Shown here: positions 43,980 through 51,643 of the stretch, piece after piece
Numbering within the stretch: position 1 is the stretch's first letter
How the letters are laid out: every line of letters begins with the position of its first letter
Source: Faecalicatena fissicatena
Lineage (GTDB): Bacteria > Bacillota > Clostridia > Lachnospirales > Lachnospiraceae
Reading direction: 5' to 3'
Assembly: GCA_001028025.1 (NCBI GenBank)
Contig: LDAQ01000056.1
Span: 9,010 to 73,009 of the forward strand
DNA length: 64,000 bases
The notes under the pieces: model-generated
The model's database searches: none
What the model saw: the letters and a program-made list of their open reading frames with translations, nothing else
Told to the model about the DNA's origin: nothing
Program-made: the position numbers and the translations under genes

Positions 43980-44327
43980 TTACGATTCATGGCAGTATGG
44001 ACATTTACTAACAACCAGGAGCTTAAGCCCTATACGCTTTCCACATTTGACGCAGCACCATCCTTCTGAAAATAACATGCTTATTAACAGGAGTGTGATC
44101 CAGAAAATGCAATTAGCAAATATTATAATAGAGTATCGTCCCCGCCCAAAGATTCCAAAACGCTCCAGTATAAAAGTACATACAGCTCCTGTAACGAACA
44201 ATCTGTTTAATGTACAGCGGGTTTTAAATTTTAATTTTTTAGAAGATTCTACAAAAACTTTATAAAAATCCGCTAATAACATTTGGGTAATAATAATTGC
44301 TATATCAATTTTCGTCCAGCTATGCAT
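43980..44327 (-). CDS. Small membrane protein with C-terminal zinc ribbon
   Basis: 115 aa, not recognised. Two or three hydrophobic segments (IDIAIIITQMLL near the start, LFVTGAVCTFIL, YSIIIFANCIFWITLLLISML), then CVKCGKRIGLKLLVVSKCPYC, two CxxC knuckles 15 residues apart like a cytoplasmic zinc ribbon. ATG at 44327 follows AGGGAG closely; the frame extends 17 codons further upstream without SD. It stands alone in a decayed region, so it may itself be a relic. Confidence 0.5.
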   Translation of the reverse strand: MHSWTKIDIAIIITQMLLADFYKVFVESSKKLKFKTRCTLNRLFVTGAVCTFILERFGIFGRGRYSIIIFANCIFWITLLLISMLFSEGWCCVKCGKRIGLKLLVVSKCPYCHES

Positions 44328-44462
44328 CACTCCCTGCCTTTCTGTAAATGCTTTTACTGTGCATACAGACACTGCCATTCACATTAAATCTGGGTTAGAG
44401 CCAGCTTAGCATACTGGCAAAAATACTGCCAGCATATTTCAGTTAAAAATATGTAAAAATAA

Positions 44463-44496
44463 GGCACTGTATATTTATATTTTAATATACAGTGCC
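44463..44496. terminator. Bidirectional terminator-like hairpin
   Basis: Perfect 13-bp stem GGCACTGTATATT (44463-44475) / AATATACAGTGCC (44484-44496), AT-rich flanks on both sides (GTATTTATT on plus, TTATTTTTAC on minus). Confidence 0.65.
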
Positions 44497-44549
44497 GTAT
44501 TTATTGGGGCACAACCTCTTGTGTCAGGTTATCAGCGTTAAATTTTCTA

Positions 44550-44678
44550 TTAGTGATAATTAGAACTTGCTATCATACAGGCCATCACAACAGCCATAAT
44601 GTCGCTGACATAGTTTATCATATCCGCCAGATGTTTGTTTTGAGGATTCTTCTTCATTTCTTTACTCTTAGCCTTCAA
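44550..44678 (-). pseudogene. Possible remnant of a small protein gene
   Basis: Minus-strand frame reading ...LKAKSKEMKKNPQNKHLADMINYVSD... and ending ASSNYH. It looks like an amphipathic-helical protein end, but there is no start codon with an SD (TTG at 44678 or ATG at 44657 are the only choices). I do not recognise it. The remaining bases 44328-44847 hold only this frame and hairpins. Confidence 0.25.
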
Positions 44679-44847
44679 TTCATCAATTGATCTGCTTTTA
44701 TTTAATTAATTTCAATGTTTTATATAACCCGTTTAGCACAATATCCTGATAATAGTTACGATGCCACATAAAACACAGTCTACCAATGGAGTGTTAGAAT
44801 ATCCCCCAAAAGCGAGTAATCCTCCGGATAAAGCTGGGGTATAAATC

Positions 44848-44893
44848 CAAAAAGAAAATACCGGAATTCCTGTCTTACATGGAATTCCGGTAT
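44848..44893 (-). terminator. Terminator of the tRNA transcription unit
   Basis: Perfect 12-bp stem TACCGGAATTCC (minus strand, 44881-44892) / GGAATTCCGGTA (44859-44870), 10-base loop, followed by TTTTCTTTTT on the minus strand. It lies just after tRNA-Pro. Confidence 0.9.
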
Positions 44894-44906
44894 CTTACTC
44901 AACCAA

Positions 44907-44980
<74 letters not shown>

Positions 44981-45019
44981 ATATGTATAAACTTGTGCTT
45001 CTCTTAAAGAGAAAATTAA

Positions 45020-45041
45020 GAATCTGCTTTCGCAGATTCTC
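45020..45041 (-). other. GNRA-looped hairpin between the two tRNA genes
   Basis: Minus strand AGAATCTGC-GAAA-GCAGATTCT, a 9-bp stem closed by a GAAA tetraloop, directly after tRNA-Gln. It is followed by TAATTTTCTC, so it could terminate weakly or guide processing of the pre-tRNA. Confidence 0.5.
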
Positions 45042-45043
45042 AA

Positions 45044-45114
45044 CTACGGATGAAGGACTCGAACCTTCACAAACAGAGTCAGAGTCTGTTGTGCTGCCAT
45101 TACACCAATCCGCA
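45044..45114 (-). tRNA. tRNA-Gln (anticodon CTG)
   Basis: Minus strand: acceptor TGCGGAT/ATCCGTA with discriminator G, anticodon stem ACAGA/TCTGT with loop CTCTGAC (anticodon CTG), T arm GAAGG-TTCGAGT-CCTTC. The U1-A72 start and G73 are usual for tRNA-Gln. CCA not encoded. Confidence 0.95.
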
Positions 45115-45244
45115 TCATCATGTCTTGTCCTTGTCAGACGCAACATGGTTATTATATCAGACTCGCGGAAAAAATCAAGCCCTTTTTTTAATTTCCATCA
45201 AAAAAAGATTTAAAGCATATTTTTCTGAATATTCTGAATATGGA

Positions 45245-45292
45245 GCTCATAGGGGGCAGACCCCTTTGCAGAAGGGTCTGACCCCTATGAGC
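45245..45292. repeat. REP-like palindrome pair GGGGTCAGACCC, copy 2
   Basis: Inverted pair: GCTCATAGGGGGCAGACCC... (from 45245) against ...GGGTCTGACCCCTATGAGC (to 45292). It sits 18 bp after the dapL stop codon and so can act as its terminator. A second pairing, ATAGGGGGCA (45249-45258) with TGCCCCCTAT (45294-45303), is also possible. Confidence 0.8.
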
Positions 45293-45310
45293 ATGCCCCC
45301 TATAAATATA

Positions 45311-46525
45311 CTACATTACTTTGATTCTTTCTATAGCCTCCAGTGTTTTTTCATAGCTGCCAAATGCAGTAAGTCGGAAATACCCTTCCCCGCTTGGGCC
45401 AAATCCTGATCCTGGTGTTCCGACTACATTCGCGTTCTCGAGCAGATGATCGAAGAAGTCCCAGGAGGTCATTCCCTTCGGGGTCTGCAGCCAGATATAT
45501 GGTGCGTTCACGCCTCCGGACACGGTATAACCGGCATCCTTCAGGCCTTCATATATAACTTTAGCATTATTCATATAGTATGCCACCTGTCTTTTCAGCT
45601 GTTCTTTGCCTGCTTCAGTATATACGGCTTCCCCGGCACGCTGTACGATATATGGGGCTCCGTTGTATTTTGTGCCGTGGCGTCTTGCCCACAGGGAATG
45701 CAGAGTTACTTCACCGCATTTTATGTCTTTCGGTATGATTGCCGCCCCAAGACGCACTCCGGTGAATCCGGCATTTTTTGAAAAGCTTCTCAGCTCAATG
45801 GCACAGGTTCTTGCCCCTTCACATTCATAGATGGTATGCGGTACGTCCTTTTCGGAAATATAGGCCTCATAGGCCGCATCATATATAATGACCGCGCCCA
45901 CTTTGTTTGCATAATCCACCCATTCCTGGAGCTGTGCCCGGGTAATAGTTGAGCCGGTGGGATTGTTCGGGAAACACAGATAGATGATGTCAGGTGTCTC
46001 TTTCGGAAGTTCCGGCGCAAAGTTTGTTTCGGCGGTGCACGGCATGTAGATCACATCGCTCCATGTCTCTGTCTTCACGTCATAGGTCCCGGTCCGGCCG
46101 GCCATGACATTAGTGTCCACGTAGACCGGATATACCGGGTCGCATACAGCGATCTTGTTGTCTGTGCTGAAAATCTCCTGGATATTTCCGGAATCGCATT
46201 TGGCTCCGTCTGAGATGAATACTTCATCCGCAGAAATATCACAGCCGCGGGCCTGATAGTCATTTTCAGCCATAGCGCTGCGTAGAAATTCGTAACCCAG
46301 ATCAGGGGCATATCCGTGAAATGTCTCTGCTTCGCCCATCTCGTCCACTGCACTGTGCAGGGATTCGATGATGGCCGGTGCCAGCGGCTGCGTAACATCC
46401 CCGATACCCAGGCGTATAATCGCTTTGTCCGGATGTTCGGCGGTATAGGCATTCACCTTTTTCGCAATTGTAGAAAACAGATAGCTTCCCGGTAATTTCA
46501 AATAGTTGTCGTTTATTTTGAACAT
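45311..46525 (-). CDS. dapL: LL-diaminopimelate aminotransferase
   Basis: 404 aa PLP enzyme converting tetrahydrodipicolinate to LL-DAP in one step, bypassing the succinylase or acetylase route. Signatures: INDNYLKLPGSYLFSTIAKK, RLGIGDVTQPL, YLCFPNNPTGS, and PLP-binding Lys in ELRSFSKNAGFTGVRLG; C-terminal PGSGFGPSGEGYFRLTAFGS. It follows dapF by 1 bp, so two successive steps to meso-DAP are made from one mRNA. Confidence 0.97.
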   Translation of the reverse strand: MFKINDNYLKLPGSYLFSTIAKKVNAYTAEHPDKAIIRLGIGDVTQPLAPAIIESLHSAVDEMGEAETFHGYAPDLGYEFLRSAMAENDYQARGCDISADEVFISDGAKCDSGNIQEIFSTDNKIAVCDPVYPVYVDTNVMAGRTGTYDVKTETWSDVIYMPCTAETNFAPELPKETPDIIYLCFPNNPTGSTITRAQLQEWVDYANKVGAVIIYDAAYEAYISEKDVPHTIYECEGARTCAIELRSFSKNAGFTGVRLGAAIIPKDIKCGEVTLHSLWARRHGTKYNGAPYIVQRAGEAVYTEAGKEQLKRQVAYYMNNAKVIYEGLKDAGYTVSGGVNAPYIWLQTPKGMTSWDFFDHLLENANVVGTPGSGFGPSGEGYFRLTAFGSYEKTLEAIERIKVM

Positions 46526-46526
46526 T

Positions 46527-47375
46527 CTAATTCTCCTTTGATGATTGGTTCCATTCCCCGTCGAATACGACCTCAGCGGGGCCTGTCATATATACGGTAT
46601 CTTTTTCTCTGTCCCATTTGATCAGCAGATCACCGCCCAGCAGCCTGACCGTCACCTCGTCTTCTGTAAGGCCATTTAAGATACTGGAGACGGCCACTGC
46701 ACATGCACCTGTGCCGCAGGCCAGTGTTTCCCCTGAACCCCTCTCCCACACACGCATGCTGACTGTCTGCCTGTCAAGGACCGTTGCAAACTCTGTGTTG
46801 ATTCGTTTTGGAAAACGTTCATGATACTCGAATTTGGGCCCTGTCTTTTCTATGTCCAGATGCTCAATGTCATCCATATAGACGACTGTATGCGGATTGC
46901 CCATAGACACGCCTGTCATCTTATATTCTTTCCCATCTACTATAATAGGCTCATTGATCACCATTTCTTCATCTGAAACGATTGGGATCAGCGCGGACTT
47001 GAGTTCCGGCTTACCCATATCTACCTTCACCTGTACCACTTTGCCGTTTTCCACGGAAAGTTCCAGGTATTTGATGCCGCCCAGCGTCTCTACCGCAATC
47101 TCAGTCTTGTCTGTCAGGCCGTAATCGTAAACATATTTTCCCACGCAGCGCATTCCGTTTCCGCACATTTCCCCCCGGGAGCCGTCCGCATTGTACATTT
47201 CCATCTCAAAATCAGCCACTTTGGACGGATTGATCAGAATCAAACCGTCAGATCCTATTCCGAAATGTCTGTCACTGACCTTCACCGCCACTTCAGACGG
47301 ATTCTCTATCCTCTCCGTAAAACCATTAACATAAACATAATCGTTACCCAGTCCCTGCATCTTTGTAAACTTCAT
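46527..47375 (-). CDS. dapF: Diaminopimelate epimerase
   Basis: 282 aa, LL-DAP to meso-DAP for peptidoglycan and lysine. The two catalytic cysteines are in GEMCGNGMRC (C71) and TLACGTGACA; start MKFTKMQGLGNDYVYVN is canonical. SD GGAGAG before ATG 47375. Ends 1 bp before dapL begins. It follows the ANTAR gene by 24 bp, so read-through from the glnA unit is possible. Confidence 0.97.
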   Translation of the reverse strand: MKFTKMQGLGNDYVYVNGFTERIENPSEVAVKVSDRHFGIGSDGLILINPSKVADFEMEMYNADGSRGEMCGNGMRCVGKYVYDYGLTDKTEIAVETLGGIKYLELSVENGKVVQVKVDMGKPELKSALIPIVSDEEMVINEPIIVDGKEYKMTGVSMGNPHTVVYMDDIEHLDIEKTGPKFEYHERFPKRINTEFATVLDRQTVSMRVWERGSGETLACGTGACAVAVSSILNGLTEDEVTVRLLGGDLLIKWDREKDTVYMTGPAEVVFDGEWNQSSKEN

Positions 47376-47399
47376 GATTGTCTCTCCTTTTCGCAGCTT

Positions 47400-47948
47400 T
47401 TATTCTGACATAATCGTCAGCACCATCTGTGCAGTCTCCAGCATACTGGTTCCGCTGTCCATACTGCTCTTTTGCAGATAGCGGTGCGCCTCTTCTTCTG
47501 TCATATTATTGCGTTCCATCAGCAGCGCCTTGGCCTGCCCGATGAGCGCCCGCTGCCCGTGATCCCTGTTTTTGGCAGCCTCTTTTCTTTTCCTGCGCCT
47601 TCTCTGCATGGTCTGCATCATCATTTCCAATGTATTCAGCAGATCATAAACCTTAATTGGCATCGGAAGTCCTACCACGCCCCTCACCAGTTCATGACAC
47701 CACTTATCAGGTGAAGCGATCAGAAGCATCTCATAGGTTTCCGGCAGGCATTCCCTCAATTCCGAATATAACATATCCTGCATTTTATATCCACAGATAA
47801 TGATTCCCTCATCAAAATTATCCGCATATTGAAGCGCCTGGGCACCGGTGGTACAGATGCCGGAAATGTCAATGCCGCCCCGTACTAACAGGTTGCGAAT
47901 ATTTACCGCAGTTTCTTTTTTGGGAAATACAACCACAATACTGCCCAC
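47400..47948 (-). CDS. ANTAR-domain RNA-binding response regulator
   Basis: 182 aa. Residues 1-115 form a receiver-like domain whose phospho-acceptor region is degenerate (GIIICGYKMQDMLY lacks the usual Asp). The C-terminal ANTAR domain (about 125-180: QRALIGQAKALLMERNNMTEEEAHRYLQKSSMD) binds paired RNA hairpins to prevent termination. It lies directly after glnA, a conserved pairing in clostridia, and a terminator in the glnA leader is an obvious target to test. Confidence 0.88.
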   Translation of the reverse strand: MGSIVVVFPKKETAVNIRNLLVRGGIDISGICTTGAQALQYADNFDEGIIICGYKMQDMLYSELRECLPETYEMLLIASPDKWCHELVRGVVGLPMPIKVYDLLNTLEMMMQTMQRRRRKRKEAAKNRDHGQRALIGQAKALLMERNNMTEEEAHRYLQKSSMDSGTSMLETAQMVLTIMSE

Positions 47949-48015
47949 ACCCGCTTACACCTCCTGCTCTTTCCATTACAAGCTCCATCGTTTTCCCTTA
48001 CCCGTACAGGACGTT

Positions 48016-49347
48016 TTACATTTTATGAAGATAATTCGCCAGCTCCCATTCTGTAACCTGCATACAATAGTCGTGATATTCTTTCTTATGTGAGGCAATC
48101 GTTTTGGCTGTCAGATCTGCTCCCAGTACCTCCCGGATCAATGCATCTTTCTCCAGCTCGCATACCGCCTCCATAAGGTTCCACGGAAGAGCCTCAATAT
48201 GCAGCTCACTGCGCTGTTCTTCTGTCATTGCCTGTATGTCTTCATCCACGCTGTCAGGCGGCAGAATCTGGTTCTTAATGCCGTCCAGCCCCGCTGCAAG
48301 CAGTACCGCCAGCGCAAGGTACGGATTCGCAGAAGGATCCGGGCTTCTGAGCTCGATCCGCGTCTTTTCCCCGCGGACAGACGGAATACGGATCAGCGGC
48401 CCTCTCGTTTTCGCGGACCAGGACATGAAGACAGGCGCTTCATACCCGGGTACAAAGCGTTTGTAGGAATTTACAGTCGGATTGGTGATACAGGTAATGG
48501 CCTTCATGTGTTTCAGCAGGCCTCCCATAAAATAGTACCCTTCCCTGCTCAAACCGTTTTTATCGCTGCTGTCCTGGAAAATATTAGTGCCGTCTTTTGA
48601 CAGTGACAGATTCAGATGCATTCCGGAACCGTAAGTTTCAATCTTAGGTTTCGGCATAAATGTAGCATGCAGGCCATGGCGTTTTGCGATCGTCTTAACG
48701 ACCAGCTTAAAGGTCATAATATTATCCGCCGTGGCAAGCGCCTCGTCATAGCGGAAATCAATCTCATGCTGTGCAGGTGCTATTTCGTGATGGGATGCCT
48801 CGATCTCAAACCCCATATCCTCCAGTGTAAGAACCATATCACGCCGCGCATTTTCTCCGTAATCCAGAGGTCCTACGTCAAAATAACTTCCTCTTTCATG
48901 TGTAATCGTGGTCGGTAAACCATCGTCGTCTGTGTGGAATAAAAAGAATTCACATTCCGGTCCGGCATTCATAGTATATCCCATTTTTCCTGCTTCACGT
49001 ATTACTTGCTTCAGCACATGCCGGGGATCGCTTTCATAGGGTGTGCCGTCCGGGCGGTACACATCACAGATGAACCGCGCCACCTTGCCCTGCTGCGGCC
49101 TCCATGGAAAGATCTCAAAGGTGCTTAAGTCCGGATATAAATACATATCCGATTCTTCTGTCCTTGAAAATCCTTCTATGGAAGATCCGTCGAACATGCA
49201 CTCGTTATTCAGCACCTTCTCCAGCTGGCTCACTGTGACAGCCATATTTTTCATGGTTCCGTAGATATCCGTAAACTGGAGCCTGATAAATCCTACATCC
49301 TCTTCCTCTACCATTTCTAAAATATCTTCTCTCGTGTAATCATTCAT
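48016..49347 (-). CDS. glnA: Glutamine synthetase type I
   Basis: 443 aa, Firmicute GSI-alpha size. Glu + NH3 + ATP to Gln. Motifs: FDGSSIEGF, NAGPECEFFLF, AQHEIDFRYDEALATADNI, MPKPKIETYGSGMHLNLSL, KRFVPGYEAPV and RSPDPSANPYLALAVLLAAG. No adenylylation loop of the beta type, so control is by feedback and transcription. SD AGGAGG 7 bases before ATG. Expressed from a perfect consensus promoter with a terminator immediately downstream. Confidence 0.97.
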   Translation of the reverse strand: MNDYTREDILEMVEEEDVGFIRLQFTDIYGTMKNMAVTVSQLEKVLNNECMFDGSSIEGFSRTEESDMYLYPDLSTFEIFPWRPQQGKVARFICDVYRPDGTPYESDPRHVLKQVIREAGKMGYTMNAGPECEFFLFHTDDDGLPTTITHERGSYFDVGPLDYGENARRDMVLTLEDMGFEIEASHHEIAPAQHEIDFRYDEALATADNIMTFKLVVKTIAKRHGLHATFMPKPKIETYGSGMHLNLSLSKDGTNIFQDSSDKNGLSREGYYFMGGLLKHMKAITCITNPTVNSYKRFVPGYEAPVFMSWSAKTRGPLIRIPSVRGEKTRIELRSPDPSANPYLALAVLLAAGLDGIKNQILPPDSVDEDIQAMTEEQRSELHIEALPWNLMEAVCELEKDALIREVLGADLTAKTIASHKKEYHDYCMQVTEWELANYLHKM

Positions 49348-49481
49348 AAGATATCCTCCTGACTGTTATCTGACAGTTTTATATGTTTTATACTTCTCCT
49401 ATACTGGTTTCCCGCCAAAACGGCTTCTGATATATCCTTTCACCATCTTCGGAGTCCCCGGAAAGAGTTTATCTGAAATTT

Positions 49482-49557
49482 AAAAATGGGCGTTCTCTCC
49501 CCTGAAGAAAACGCCCTTGTTTCGTATTATTATAACTATGTGCTGAAAAAATGTCAA
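49482..49557 (-). promoter_or_regulatory. glnA promoter with promoter-proximal terminator (attenuator)
   Basis: Minus strand TTGACA (49552-49557), 17-bp spacer, TATAAT (49529-49534). About 12 bases into the transcript stands a 10-bp stem GGGCGTTTTC / GAGAACGCCC (49507-49516 / 49488-49497) followed by ATTTTTAAATTT, a complete intrinsic terminator some 140 bp before the glnA start. The second half of the leader (49348-49480) has further weak pairings but no known riboswitch I can name. Confidence 0.75.
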
Positions 49558-49600
49558 ACTTTCTTATCCGACTTTTTTCAATTTTTAATTTATTTTTAAT

Positions 49601-49849
49601 TTATCTTATGAATTTCCGGATTTTATCTATGAGTTTTTCAAACTCCCCACTGTGCACCTGGAGCTCCATTTTATCCTGCATGTTAAGGCTGCAGATTCCT
49701 AAAATTGACTTGGCATCCACAGTCATTCTTCCCTGCTTCATATCCAGATCTCCCTTAAACTCCTTGATCATCTGTACAAATTCCTGAATCTCGTTAACAT
49801 TTGTAAATTCCACACTTACTTCATTTGCCGCTAATATTTCTCCCGCCAT
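49601..49849 (-). CDS. HPr-family protein lacking the active-site histidine
   Basis: 82 aa with the HPr fold: VSVEFTNVNEIQEFVQMIKEFKGDLDM, MTVDAKSILGICSL (S48 equals the regulatory Ser46) and a final helix FEKLIDKIRKFIR. The region where HPr has HARP with His15 reads NVNEIQEF, so it cannot carry phosphate from enzyme I. Like Bacillus Crh, it may act through the Ser site, or have a novel role. Single gene, SD AGGAGGTAAGAAC before ATG 49849. Confidence 0.85.
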   Translation of the reverse strand: MAGEILAANEVSVEFTNVNEIQEFVQMIKEFKGDLDMKQGRMTVDAKSILGICSLNMQDKMELQVHSGEFEKLIDKIRKFIR

Positions 49850-49978
49850 AGTTCTTACCTCCTGATAGCTTTAGAGTACCCATCTGTTCACATTAGATGG
49901 AATTGCGTGTTACGTGGCCTATTTTCATCACCGATTCAATATTGTACACTATCTTGTACAAAAAAGGAAGTCCTATTC

Positions 49979-50737
49979 TTAATTTTTTATCTGTCTTCCG
50001 GATGCATCCATATGGTAGTCCTCCTGATAAATCAGCCGGGAAACCGGTACCAGCTCATATCCTTTTTCCTGTAGTCCCGTGATGATCTTTTCCAGGGCAT
50101 CTGCCGTATATTTGGCCCCATTGTGGCAGAGTATGATAGAACCGTTCCGCAGGGATTTATTTTCCAGAATTGTATCAATGATATTCTGCTCCCCGTAGTC
50201 CTTCCAGTCCAGACTGTCCACATCCCACTGAATCGCATGATAACCGCATTTCTCCACGGTCTGGATCACCGTATTATTGTAATCTCCGTACGGCGCACGA
50301 AACAGCTGCATATCATAACCTGTAAGTTTCTTCACTTTGTCATGCACGTTCATGATTTCAGCCTCCTGCTCTGTTTCAGAGAGCTGACTCATATTCCGGT
50401 GATTCTCACTGTGATTTCCCAGATCATGTCCCGCCGCCAGGATCTTTTTGACATCATCCGGATACTTTTCCACCCATCCGCCCGTCATAAAGAATGTCGC
50501 ATGGACATTGTGTTTGGCCAGAATGTCCAAAAGCTTCTGAGTAGACTCATTCCCCCATGCAGCATCAAACGTAAGCGCCGCCCTTTTCTCTTCTGTGTCC
50601 ACGGAATAAACAGGAAGATCCCGCCCGCTCACATTGTTTGCCACCTTAACATGACCCGCCATATACTTCATCGAACATCCCAAAATCATAATGGCAAGAA
50701 ATGCTCCAAAACTGACCTTGAATAGTCTTTGTCTCAT
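49979..50737 (-). CDS. Membrane-anchored polysaccharide deacetylase, PdaB-like
   Basis: 252 aa. N-terminal anchor (VSFGAFLAIMILGCSM) then NodB-homology domain: ALTFDAAWGN (catalytic Asp), metal-binding HDLGNHSENHRNMS, RAPYGDYN, QWDVDSLDW, ILCHNG. The Asp-Ala-Ala-Trp form is that of the PdaB/YlxY group, linked to peptidoglycan deacetylation in spore formers. Acts outside the membrane. The promoter region lies at about 50738-50800. Confidence 0.92.
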   Translation of the reverse strand: MRQRLFKVSFGAFLAIMILGCSMKYMAGHVKVANNVSGRDLPVYSVDTEEKRAALTFDAAWGNESTQKLLDILAKHNVHATFFMTGGWVEKYPDDVKKILAAGHDLGNHSENHRNMSQLSETEQEAEIMNVHDKVKKLTGYDMQLFRAPYGDYNNTVIQTVEKCGYHAIQWDVDSLDWKDYGEQNIIDTILENKSLRNGSIILCHNGAKYTADALEKIITGLQEKGYELVPVSRLIYQEDYHMDASGRQIKN

Positions 50738-50809
50738 AAAAAACTCCAGAGTATCTTTACTTATTCTTAGTATATGCAGCCGGGGATAAGAAATAGAATA
50801 GTTTCTTCC

Positions 50810-50854
50810 GCAAAGGGGTCAGACCCCTCTTACAGAGGGGTCTGACCCCTTTGC
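50810..50854. repeat. REP-like palindrome pair GGGGTCAGACCCC, copy 3
   Basis: Two GGGGTCAGACCCC palindromes face each other: perfect 21-bp arms at 50810-50830 and 50834-50854 with loop TAC. The stop codon and the last ~9 codons of the TetR gene lie inside it. Confidence 0.9.
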
Positions 50855-51424
50855 TCCCATTTCCATCCCCTGCACGCAGCTTCGGAACATCTGCGCCATG
50901 AACTCTGCGATCGCTTCCGGCTCTGCCAAAAACCCGTTCACTGCCCAGCTGCGGATGATGCCTTCGCAGCCATTGACAATGAATTCATACAGCCATTCCA
51001 GTCTTTTCTCCTCCATATCCGGATACAGTTTTCTCCAGGCATTCAGGGAATCCGCCCTTGCAAAATACATCATCCTGGCAAGGAATTCTTTGTCCCCGTA
51101 TTTGCTGAACATGGCTTTGCACAGTTCTTCGTTCTCTCTTATTTTTTTCAATATCTCCAGAGGCAGAATGCCTGTATAGTTTCCCTGTTCCATATTACTC
51201 ACCGACAAAAGTACTTCCTGATAGAATTCCTCCTCAATCTTATTCAGGAGATCGTACACATCCTCGTAATGGACGTAGAAAGTAGCCCTGTTGATATCGG
51301 CTTTTTCGCAGATTTCCTTAACCGTGATCTTCCCAAGCGGCTTTTCTTCCAGCAGCTGGAGAAAACTTTGTCTTATCATTTTTCTGGTGTACTTGATCCT
51401 GCGGTCTAAATTTAAATTTTTCAT
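50819..51424 (-). CDS. TetR/AcrR-family regulator
   Basis: 201 aa. HTH: RKMIRQSFLQLLEEKPLGKITVKEICEKADINRATFYVHYEDVYDLL, an AcrR-type domain common in clostridia, followed by a TetR_C_33-like ligand domain. The start at ATG 51424 is taken over a TTG two codons earlier; the SD is weak (AGAAG). The C-terminus (GAKGSDPSVRGV) is encoded by the REP-like palindrome, so the original tail was replaced or extended. Divergent from the SDR gene, its likely target. Confidence 0.87.
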   Translation of the reverse strand: MKNLNLDRRIKYTRKMIRQSFLQLLEEKPLGKITVKEICEKADINRATFYVHYEDVYDLLNKIEEEFYQEVLLSVSNMEQGNYTGILPLEILKKIRENEELCKAMFSKYGDKEFLARMMYFARADSLNAWRKLYPDMEEKRLEWLYEFIVNGCEGIIRSWAVNGFLAEPEAIAEFMAQMFRSCVQGMEMGAKGSDPSVRGV

Positions 51425-51643
51425 AAACAATCAACACTTCTTTCTTTTTTGTTGCCTTACTGACAGATACACTGAATCTGGCGGTTGCCATCTTCTGATA
51501 CCTTTATTATATTTAAAGTAAGAACAGAAAGCAACACTGTGTTGTATATCTTACACCAAATTTATTTTTATCCACACACCTGGCGGCATTTGTCACGTAT
51601 GTTCACGTCGGTGCTGTTTTATTCTCATCTGGAGGTGCTTATT

